A stretch of 5,667 bases of DNA from an uncultured Porphyromonadaceae bacterium (lineage in GTDB: Bacteria > Bacteroidota > Bacteroidia > Bacteroidales > Muribaculaceae), in assembly GCA_947176285.1 (NCBI GenBank), contig CAMWQF010000201.1, positions 1 through 5,667 of the forward strand, in the 5' to 3' direction. Position numbers and translations under genes: made by a program. This document shows, piece by piece, positions 1-5,667 of this stretch (the first letter of the stretch is position 1; every line of letters begins with the position of its first letter). The notes below the pieces were generated by a model that was not told where the DNA came from, searched no databases, and worked only from the letters and a program-made list of their open reading frames with translations.

Positions 1-1
1 G

Positions 2-835
2 ACTTATACTCTGAATATAAAACCGCGCCCTGTAATCATAGACGATGTAATAATCACTGATGAAGAAGGTCACTCCTATGTTGTGATGGATAGGAATGTT
101 CAAAACATCTATACTACTGGAATTCCCGCGATATGCGGACGCGATAAGGATGGTAAAAGAATGCAAGCATATCATTATTGTGGTTGGAAAGAAATGAAAA
201 TTCCTTTCAAGTTCAATGGAGTTTCTCCTATGCCAGAATTATACCACAAAGATTTTCAAGGTGATGCAAGGCCTTTGAATAACTCATTATTTATGTTTGA
301 TCACTCAAAAGACACGTGGCTGAATTACTTTATTTTCAAGAATAACATGCCTAAAAATTCTCCATCTTATGACTCAGAAACGATAGGGAAATGGACATAT
401 CCAAATTCAACTATTTTGGAAGATTGTAGGGCTAAAATGAAAGTGTCTAAAATGCGAATGTTCTTGATGTCTGAAACCCCTGCCTTTGGCGATGATGGTG
501 CTTCAATTCCTATATGTTGCTATTTTCCGTTTCTGGGCGACGACCTTGATGCAATAAAAAGCATACCTCAAGGATATTTGTCCGTAGAAAGCACTCAAAG
601 TGACTTGAGTAGTGAATCCGGTTTGATATTTAATGTGGGATCTCAGAGTGTTATAACAACTCCTATTAAATCAACGTCTCAGGAAGTGGTAATGCGTCTT
701 GTCTATCCATTAACACAATCTGAATTAGAAGAATATAAAACGAACTTTCTTGGCTACGGTGATTCACCTCTGACATTGTCCCCATGTCATCAAGACACCT
801 ATGATAAATGGCCCACTTTCACTCCGGTAAAGTGA
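2..835 (+). CDS. C-terminal part of an unrecognised protein, possibly surface-associated (5' end outside window)
   Basis: The frame is open from base 2 to the TGA at 833-835, giving about 277 residues. The first internal start codons (GTG 83, ATG 86) fall inside what reads as a continuous conserved stretch (VIITDEEGHSYVVMDRNV), so the true start is probably left of the window. I do not recognise the family. The 'D-x-x-G-x-x-Y-x-V-M-D-R-N-V' pattern near the left edge resembles segments of large Bacteroidales surface or fimbria-like proteins; that is an impression, not an assignment. The rest is rich in aromatic residues, Ser, Thr and Pro, has several Cys residues (for example ICCYFPF), and shows no transmembrane helix or catalytic motif. 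A signal peptide cannot be judged because the N-terminus is missing. Codon use (AAA, ATT/ATA, many A/T third positions) differs from the G/C-ending codons of the phosphorylase downstream. It lies on the same strand as the glycogen genes but 304 bases away with a promoter between, so it is probably not part of their unit. Confidence 0.75.
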   Translation, partial: TYTLNIKPRPVIIDDVIITDEEGHSYVVMDRNVQNIYTTGIPAICGRDKDGKRMQAYHYCGWKEMKIPFKFNGVSPMPELYHKDFQGDARPLNNSLFMFDHSKDTWLNYFIFKNNMPKNSPSYDSETIGKWTYPNSTILEDCRAKMKVSKMRMFLMSETPAFGDDGASIPICCYFPFLGDDLDAIKSIPQGYLSVESTQSDLSSESGLIFNVGSQSVITTPIKSTSQEVVMRLVYPLTQSELEEYKTNFLGYGDSPLTLSPCHQDTYDKWPTFTPVK

Positions 836-884
836 AATAATACTAATTATTCAGTTTTTATCGATTATGCGGATTATATTTATG

Positions 885-946
885 CTCTGTGACCTATGTC
901 ACTCTGCGCACTTTGCGTGATCATTAAACTCTGCGTGATCATAAAA
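885..946. repeat. Degenerate short-period CTCTGYG tandem array
   Basis: Five consecutive units begin with variants of CTCTGYG: 885 (CTCTGTGA), 894 (CTATGTCA), 902 (CTCTGCGCA), 911 and 929. The last two are 18-base units (911-928 and 929-946) that match at 16 of 18 positions and share TGCGTGATCAT (914-924 and 932-942). The earlier units are 8 to 9 bases long. The pattern resembles the short CTCTGTG/CTCTGCG-type intergenic repeats that occur in many bacterial genomes. No function is assigned. The array sits about 100 bases upstream of the glycogen promoter. Confidence 0.65.
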
Positions 947-1051
947 GAGAAAAAAGAGTAGAATATTCTTATTAAACATGAGCCAAAGAATTTATAACAA
1001 CTCTTAATTCTTCCAAAATTTTGCTATATTTCAAGTGCCAAATCCAAAATA

Positions 1052-1083
1052 TTTGCAGATTATACATTTTTTTTGTAATTTTG
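1052..1083 (+). promoter_or_regulatory. Bacteroidota-type sigma promoter for the glycogen unit
   Basis: TTTG at 1052-1055 is followed after exactly 20 bases by TAATTTTG at 1076-1083, a full match to the Bacteroidota consensus TTTG, 19-21 nt, TAnnTTTG. Transcription should start a few bases downstream, near 1087-1091, leaving a leader of about 50 nt before the ATG at 1140. It is the only full match to this consensus that I found in the intergenic regions, so it probably drives both glycogen genes. A short inverted repeat, CAAAT (1039-1043) with ATTTG (1051-1055), overlaps the -33 element but is too weak to call an operator. Confidence 0.8.
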
Positions 1084-1139
1084 CGCCTTGTAAGAATTCT
1101 CCCGGCTATATGAATTATCCCCGGGGTCATTAATGCGAT

Positions 1140-2930
1140 ATGAAAGAAGAACAAAAGTCACTCTCCTCTAAAGCTGCTTGCAAAGCCGTAAAAGTTAAAG
1201 CGGATTGTAAGACTACAGAAGGTAAAGGTAAAAAGACTGTAATAAAACCGTCATTGACTTCCAATAAGTTTCTCTTTGAGACAAGCTGGGAAGTCTGCAA
1301 CAAAATCGGCGGTATTTATACCGTTCTTTCCACAAAAGCACGGGTGCTTAAAGAGCAATTTGGCGACAACCTTATATTCATCGGTCCGGATGTCTGGACT
1401 GAAGAAACCCCCTCTCCCTATTTTAAAGAATCTAAGACTCTACTCAAGTCTGCTAACAAACTCGACCTCCCTTATGGTATAAGCCTGCGTACCGGACGAT
1501 GGAATATCCCCGGTTCTCCCATAGTTGTGCTCATTAAGTTCGATGGTGTTTATCCCGCACTTAACGATATATATGGAGAAATGTGGCGCATGTTTGGTGT
1601 CGATTCCCTACATTGCTACGGAGATTATCCCGAAGGCTGCGCTTTCGGTGTGGCTGCAGCCATCACAATGCAAGCGCTTGCCAATCATCTCGGAGCAAAA
1701 GATACAGATGTGCTCGCTCATTTCAATGAGTGGACTACAGGCATGGGGCTTCTTTGGCTTCGTAAGATAATGCCTCAGGCTGCCAGTCTCTTTACTACGC
1801 ACGCTACTTCCATCGGTCGCTCAATTTGCGGAAACGGCAAAAATCTTTACGAATACTTCACCGGATATAACGGCGACCAAATGGCTCACGAACTCAACAT
1901 GGAGGCAAAGCATTCCGTAGAGAAGGCTGCCGCTATTAATGCGGATTGCTTCACCGCTGTCAGTTCATTGACCGCTGATGAATGCGCCCAACTTCTTGAT
2001 AAACGTCCACAAGTGGTGACGCCGAATGGTTTTGAGCCTGATTTCATCCCCACAAAACGTAAGTATACTCTCCTTCGCAATGCCGGCAGAAAACGTTTGC
2101 TGGATATTGCAGAAAAGATGACAGGAAAGAAATGGAGCGAAGATACCCTCATAATCGCCACGTCAGGCAGAAATGAATACCGCAACAAAGGTCTCGACGT
2201 TTTCCTTGACAGTATGGCGGAACTTTCACGCACCGGAGCCGGTTCTCGCAGAGATATTCTCGCACTTGTTCTTGTCCCCGCTTGGGTGAAAGAACCTAAT
2301 GGCGAACTCCTAATTGACCTATACCAAAACGGCGATCTCAAAGTCTCTCCCGATTTCTTGACTCATCGTCTGAACAATGAGGATTCTGATCAGGCTTGCT
2401 GTAGGATAGGTCAATTGCAATGGGATGGACAACTTGCCGGTAATGGACAGGTGAAAACAATTTTCGTGCCCTGCTATCTTGATGGCTCTGACGGCATAGT
2501 CAATATCTCTTATTATGATATTCTTCCGGCTCTCGACATCACAGTTTTTGCCTCCTACTATGAACCATGGGGTTATACTCCGTTGGAAAGCATTGCTTTT
2601 GGAGTGCCGACTGTGACTACTGATAAGTCCGGTTTCGGACAGTGGGTGGAATCTGATGTGGCAGGTGAAAGGATCGAGTCTCCTATAGATTCTTTGAAAA
2701 AAACAGGCGTAGTGGTAGCACATCGCAATGACAATAGTTATTGGAATACTGTCAAGACCATTGCCAATGCCATAGAATCGTTCTCCGGCTCTGACAAGAA
2801 GACTGTTGAAGCATGTTCTTTGGCTGCATCAGCAACCGCGGCTCTCGCCGACTGGAAACTCTTCATCTCCAAATATGATGAGGCTTTCCAAATTGCGGAG
2901 CAAAATCGCAACAAAAGGCTTAAAGGATAA
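1140..2930 (+). CDS. Glycogen synthase, GT3 family (eukaryotic-like type)
   Basis: This retaining GT-B glycosyltransferase (596 aa) should add glucose from a nucleotide sugar, UDP-glucose by family precedent, to alpha-1,4-glucan ends in the cytoplasm. GT3 rather than GT5 (GlgA) is shown by FETSWEVCNKIGGIYTV (residues 46-62, close to animal and yeast glycogen synthase; nucleotide-sugar loop KIGG 55-58), HFNEW (194-198), TTHATSIGR (219-227) and VTPNGF (293-298). Further support comes from GRNEYRNKG (343-351; R344 and K350 match the catalytic Arg/Lys pair), the E-x7-E motif YYEPWGYTPLE with E475 and E483, and SGFG (497-500). The ATG at 1140 is the only sensible start: an in-frame TAA lies at 1131 and the promoter leaves about 50 nt of leader. 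Residues 1-40 form a Lys-rich tail (11 Lys) before the conserved fold. The C-terminal arginine cluster that binds glucose-6-phosphate in eukaryotic enzymes is absent. The phosphorylase gene follows after 93 bases. Confidence 0.95.
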   Translation: MKEEQKSLSSKAACKAVKVKADCKTTEGKGKKTVIKPSLTSNKFLFETSWEVCNKIGGIYTVLSTKARVLKEQFGDNLIFIGPDVWTEETPSPYFKESKTLLKSANKLDLPYGISLRTGRWNIPGSPIVVLIKFDGVYPALNDIYGEMWRMFGVDSLHCYGDYPEGCAFGVAAAITMQALANHLGAKDTDVLAHFNEWTTGMGLLWLRKIMPQAASLFTTHATSIGRSICGNGKNLYEYFTGYNGDQMAHELNMEAKHSVEKAAAINADCFTAVSSLTADECAQLLDKRPQVVTPNGFEPDFIPTKRKYTLLRNAGRKRLLDIAEKMTGKKWSEDTLIIATSGRNEYRNKGLDVFLDSMAELSRTGAGSRRDILALVLVPAWVKEPNGELLIDLYQNGDLKVSPDFLTHRLNNEDSDQACCRIGQLQWDGQLAGNGQVKTIFVPCYLDGSDGIVNISYYDILPALDITVFASYYEPWGYTPLESIAFGVPTVTTDKSGFGQWVESDVAGERIESPIDSLKKTGVVVAHRNDNSYWNTVKTIANAIESFSGSDKKTVEACSLAASATAALADWKLFISKYDEAFQIAEQNRNKRLKG

Positions 2931-2949
2931 AAAATCTATTAAATAAATA

Positions 2950-2986
2950 GGACTAATTAGACTAATAAGGCTAATTGGACTAATTT
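2950..2986. repeat. Intercistronic GACTAATTR short-period array
   Basis: Four back-to-back units of 8 to 10 bases start at 2950, 2960, 2970 and 2978, with a consensus close to GACTAATTR. The array lies wholly in the 93-base spacer between the synthase stop and the phosphorylase start. Because CTAATTAG is self-complementary, the transcript could form an 8-bp stem (2953-2960 with 2971-2978, one G-U pair, 10-nt loop). It is not followed by a T run, so it does not look like a terminator. No function is assigned. Confidence 0.65.
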
Positions 2987-3023
2987 AAAAAGATAAGAAA
3001 ATAAATCTAAATAAAATAAAAGT
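2987..3023 (+). promoter_or_regulatory. A-rich translation leader of the phosphorylase gene
   Basis: Thirty-three of these 37 bases are A or T, mostly A, directly before the ATG at 3024. No Shine-Dalgarno sequence is present. Unstructured A-rich leaders of this kind are the usual translation start context in Bacteroidota and support this start. No TTTG/TAnnTTTG promoter lies in the spacer, which favours read-through from the synthase gene. Confidence 0.45.
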
Positions 3024-5585
3024 ATGAAACTTCAAGTAAGCAACACCAACCAGCCCCAGTGGCACAATATGGTGGTATCTAATTCTCTCCCCAAGAAGCT
3101 TCGTCCGCTTGAGGAACTCTCTAAAAACCTTTGGTGGGTTTGGAACAGCGAGGGTAAGAACCTCTTCCGCGACCTTGACCATGATCTCTGGCGCAGCACC
3201 GGAGAAAACCCGGTGATGCTTCTCCAACAGCTTAGCTACGAAAGATTCCAGGAAATTCAGAACGATAAGCTCTGGATGGACCGCATCGAGAAAGTCTACA
3301 AGTCTTTCCAAGACTATATGAAGCAGCCTATGCGCAATGACCTTCCTTCCGTATCTTATTTCTCTATGGAATACGGTCTTTGCTCATGCTTGAAAATATA
3401 TTCAGGTGGTCTTGGCGTGCTCGCCGGCGACTATATCAAGCAAGCATCTGATTCTCGCATTAACATGACTGCTGTAGGTTTCCTGTATCGCTATGGTTAT
3501 TTCCAGCAGAGCCTCAGCATCGATGGCCAGCAGATTGCCAACTATGAGTCGCAGAACTTCGACCAGCTTCCTATTGAGGCTGTGCTTGGTGAAGATGGAC
3601 AGCCGATGATTCTTGAGGTGCCTTATCCCGGACGTATCATCTATTGCCACGTTTGGCGTGTCAATGTCGGAAGAATGAAACTCTATCTTCTTGACACAGA
3701 TTTTGATATGAACTCCGAGTTTGATCGCCCTATTACTCACAAACTTTATGGCGGCGATTGGGAAAACCGTATCAAGCAAGAGTATTTGCTCGGCATCGGT
3801 GGTATGTATATGCTTAATAAACTCGGCATTCACACTGATATCTATCATGCTAATGAGGGCCATGCTGCTCTTCTCAACCTTCAGCGTCTCGTGGAATATG
3901 TTCAGAATGATCATCTTCCATTCAACGTGGCTCTTGAAGTGGTGCGTGCAAGCTCTCTTTATACAGTTCACACTCCGGTGCCTGCAGGCCACGATTATTT
4001 CGACGAAGGTCTGTTTGGAAAATACATGGGTGAATATCCCGCTAAACTTGGTATCTCTTGGCAAGATCTCATGAACATGGGTCGTGAGAATCCGGACAGC
4101 AATGAGAAGTTCTCTATGAGCGTGTTTGCTCTCAACACTTGTCAGGAAGCCAACGGTGTTAGCTGGCTTCATGGTGAGGTGTCTAAGAAGATGTTCTCCG
4201 GCGTATGGAAAGGATATGACCCTGCTGAAAGCCATGTCGGATACGTTACTAATGGTGTGCATATGCCCACATGGGCTGCATCTGAATGGAAAGAATTCTA
4301 TGCAGAGAAACTTGGTCCTCAGGTGTTTGAAGATCAAAGCAACCCGGAAGCTTGGAAGGGTATCTTCAAAGTTGGCGATGATGAAATCTGGAACATGCGC
4401 ATGACTCTTAAGAACAAGTTTATCAACTTCGTTCGTAAGGACTTCCGCGAGAAGTGGCTTCGCAATCAGGGTGATCCATCCGCAGTTATGCAGATCATGG
4501 ATAAGATCAATCCGAATGCACTTATCTTCGGTTTTGCTCGTCGTTTTGCTACTTATAAGCGCGCACACCTTCTCTTCAACGATCTCGACCGTCTTGCCAA
4601 GATTGTAAATGATAAGGATCGCCCGGTTCAGTTCATATTCTCAGGCAAGGCTCACCCTGCTGATGGTGCAGGTCAGGGTCTGATCAAGCACATCATGGAG
4701 ATAAGCCGCATGCCGCAGTTCCTCGGAAAGATCATTTTCCTCGAAGACTACAACATGATCGTTGCAAAACGTCTTGTTACAGGTGTGGATGTTTGGCTGA
4801 ACTTCCCGACTCGTCCTCTCGAGGCATCCGGCACATCCGGTGAAAAAGCTGAGATGAACGGTGTGCTTAATTTCTCCGTGCTCGATGGCTGGTGGTATGA
4901 AGGCTACAAGTTTGACGAGCAAGCAGGATGGGCGCTTACCGATAAACGCACTTTCACCGATCAGGCTCAGCAGGATAAACTTGATGCTGCCACTATCTAT
5001 TCAATGCTCGAAAATGAGATCATCCCTCTATATTATGACAAGAACTATAAGGGATACTCTCCTGAATGGATCCAGTATATCAAGCGTTCTATAGGAAACA
5101 TCGCACCTCACTTCACGATGAAGCGTCAGCTTGATGATTATATCTCTCGTTTCTACGAACCGGAGGCTAAGCGTGCTGCTGAACTCAAGGCACATGACTT
5201 CGCTAAAGCTCGTGAGATAGTAGCTTGGAAGGAAACTGTTGCATCCAAGTGGGATCAGATTGAAGTGCTTGCTGTTGACTATAACGAGAGCATCAACAAT
5301 ACTTATCACACCGGCAGTGATTTCTGTGTGAAGTGCACTCTCGACACTAAAGGTCTTGGTGATTCAATAGGTGTTGAACTCGTAAGTTACAAGGAACATG
5401 ACGGCGTTTCTGATTTCGCTGGCACTAAGCAACTCAAAATTGTTGCTCAAAACGGTTCTATCGTCAGCTACGAACTCGATGAGAAACTCACCGATGCAGC
5501 AACCTACAGATACGCACTTCGTATGTATCCGAAAAATCCGATGCTCCCTCATCGCATGGATTTCGCTTACGTACGTTGGCTCTAA
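3024..5585 (+). CDS. glgP: Alpha-glucan (glycogen/maltodextrin) phosphorylase, GT35 with DUF3417 N-terminal domain
   Basis: A PLP-dependent enzyme that splits terminal alpha-1,4 links of glycogen or maltodextrin with phosphate, giving glucose-1-phosphate in the cytoplasm. At 853 aa it fits the bacterial and archaeal branch of GT35 that carries an N-terminal DUF3417 domain (about 20-105: LPKKLRPLEELSKNLWWVW, then LW.STGENPV). The catalytic core follows: SYFSMEYGL (111-119), YSGGLGVLAGDYIKQASD (126-143), HANEGHAAL (275-283), VTNGVH (408-413), FARRFATYKRA (504-514; R507 and K512 match the phosphate-site Arg/Lys of muscle phosphorylase), FSGKAHPAD (539-547) and EASGTSGEKAEMNG (600-613), where K608 is the expected Schiff-base lysine for PLP. 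Residues from about 745 to 853 look like an added beta-rich domain ending YRYALRMYPKNP and VRWL. The eukaryotic N-terminal regulatory phosphorylation segment is not seen. Codons are biased to AAG, ATC, TTC, CTT/CTC and CGT/CGC, suggesting high expression. Probably cotranscribed with the synthase. Confidence 0.96.
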   Translation: MKLQVSNTNQPQWHNMVVSNSLPKKLRPLEELSKNLWWVWNSEGKNLFRDLDHDLWRSTGENPVMLLQQLSYERFQEIQNDKLWMDRIEKVYKSFQDYMKQPMRNDLPSVSYFSMEYGLCSCLKIYSGGLGVLAGDYIKQASDSRINMTAVGFLYRYGYFQQSLSIDGQQIANYESQNFDQLPIEAVLGEDGQPMILEVPYPGRIIYCHVWRVNVGRMKLYLLDTDFDMNSEFDRPITHKLYGGDWENRIKQEYLLGIGGMYMLNKLGIHTDIYHANEGHAALLNLQRLVEYVQNDHLPFNVALEVVRASSLYTVHTPVPAGHDYFDEGLFGKYMGEYPAKLGISWQDLMNMGRENPDSNEKFSMSVFALNTCQEANGVSWLHGEVSKKMFSGVWKGYDPAESHVGYVTNGVHMPTWAASEWKEFYAEKLGPQVFEDQSNPEAWKGIFKVGDDEIWNMRMTLKNKFINFVRKDFREKWLRNQGDPSAVMQIMDKINPNALIFGFARRFATYKRAHLLFNDLDRLAKIVNDKDRPVQFIFSGKAHPADGAGQGLIKHIMEISRMPQFLGKIIFLEDYNMIVAKRLVTGVDVWLNFPTRPLEASGTSGEKAEMNGVLNFSVLDGWWYEGYKFDEQAGWALTDKRTFTDQAQQDKLDAATIYSMLENEIIPLYYDKNYKGYSPEWIQYIKRSIGNIAPHFTMKRQLDDYISRFYEPEAKRAAELKAHDFAKAREIVAWKETVASKWDQIEVLAVDYNESINNTYHTGSDFCVKCTLDTKGLGDSIGVELVSYKEHDGVSDFAGTKQLKIVAQNGSIVSYELDEKLTDAATYRYALRMYPKNPMLPHRMDFAYVRWL

Positions 5586-5610
5586 TCAGATTATTCTTTA
5601 TTTCATCATT

Positions 5611-5651
5611 AAAAAAGGCATATCGGTATCCAACACCGATATGCCTTTTTT
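5611..5651. terminator. Strong intrinsic terminator after glgP, symmetrical
   Basis: A perfect inverted repeat: GGCATATCGGT (5617-5627) pairs with ACCGATATGCC (5635-5645) around a 7-nt loop, flanked by six A (5611-5616) and six T (5646-5651) that extend the stem to 17 bp. It lies 25 bases after the glgP stop. With an A run on one side and a T run on the other it could stop transcription from either direction, so a convergent gene to the right is possible. Confidence 0.92.
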
Positions 5652-5667
5652 ATATTATCAATTCCAA

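Larger units (their letters stand above)
836..1139. other. Intergenic region upstream of the glycogen genes
   Basis: This 304-base stretch holds no convincing gene. From left to right it has a weak all-A/T inverted repeat (836-841 with 846-851) followed by a short T run, which could be a poor terminator for the upstream gene. Next come the CTCTGYG array (885-946), an A/T-rich block, a Bacteroidota promoter (1052-1083) and a leader with a C/G-rich patch (1101-1126). A 60-codon open frame on the minus strand (972-1154) crosses the promoter and looks like chance. Confidence 0.7.

Noticed and set aside
836..859. A possible terminator after the first gene
   Set aside because: The stem is only six A/T pairs with a short T run three bases later; too weak to call.
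885..946. CRISPR array
   Set aside because: The units are contiguous, 8-18 bases long and degenerate, with no unique spacers and no cas genes.
986..1012. Inverted repeat AAGAATT ... AATTCTT
   Set aside because: Seven bp with a 13-nt loop in A/T-rich DNA upstream of the promoter; likely by chance and not linked to a known site.
1039..1055. CAAAT-N7-ATTTG inverted repeat overlapping the -33 element as an operator
   Set aside because: Only five bases per arm in A/T-rich sequence, and one arm is simply the promoter TTTG.
972..1154. A 60-codon minus-strand open frame in the intergenic region
   Set aside because: It runs across the well-matched promoter and the synthase start, its composition is that of A/T-rich non-coding DNA, and I saw no promoter for it.
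1886..2341. A 151-codon minus-strand open frame within the synthase gene
   Set aside because: It overlaps a fully conserved catalytic region of a certain gene and has no recognisable motif; it is a shadow frame.
1140..2930. GT5 bacterial glycogen synthase (GlgA)
   Set aside because: The N-terminal and E-x7-E regions match the GT3 eukaryotic-type signatures (SWEVCNKIGGIYTV, YYEPWGYTPLE) rather than the GT5 KTGGL-type pattern.
3402..4568. A 388-codon open frame on the minus strand, antisense to glgP
   Set aside because: It lies codon-to-codon opposite the glgP frame, where antisense stops can arise only from sense TTA, CTA or TCA codons. The strong bias of glgP against these codons keeps the frame open. 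Its translation shows no recognisable domain.

Overview
The window looks like a piece of a Bacteroidota chromosome, most likely order Bacteroidales (possibly Muribaculaceae-like, which is inference). Three things point there. A textbook Bacteroidota promoter (TTTG, 20 nt, TAnnTTTG) precedes the first glycogen gene. The starts have A/T-rich leaders with no Shine-Dalgarno motif. A GT3-type ('eukaryotic-like') glycogen synthase sits directly before a DUF3417-type alpha-glucan phosphorylase, a pairing known from Bacteroides and relatives.

Layout, all on the + strand. Bases 2-835 hold the 3' part of an unrecognised gene that runs off the left edge; it is A/T-rich and may encode a surface-type protein. 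Bases 836-1139 are intergenic: a degenerate short-period CTCTGYG repeat array (885-946), then A/T-rich DNA, then the promoter (1052-1083) and a leader of about 50 nt. Bases 1140-2930 encode the glycogen synthase (596 aa). Bases 2931-3023 are an intercistronic spacer with a second, different short-period array (GACTAATTR, 2950-2986) and an A-rich leader. Bases 3024-5585 encode the alpha-glucan phosphorylase GlgP (853 aa). A strong, symmetrical hairpin terminator (5611-5651) closes the unit.

The two complete genes form a glycogen module: the synthase extends alpha-1,4-glucan from a nucleotide sugar (UDP-glucose expected for GT3), and the phosphorylase releases glucose-1-phosphate from chain ends. 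With one visible promoter and one visible terminator they are probably one transcript, so synthesis and breakdown would be set mainly by enzyme activity, not by separate transcription. No branching enzyme, ADP-glucose pyrophosphorylase or debranching enzyme lies in the window.

I found no CRISPR array, mobile element, RNA gene, defence system or other clearly new system. The points worth a second look are the two intergenic arrays, a Lys-rich N-terminal tail on the synthase, and the loss in the synthase of the arginine cluster that binds glucose-6-phosphate in eukaryotic GT3 enzymes.
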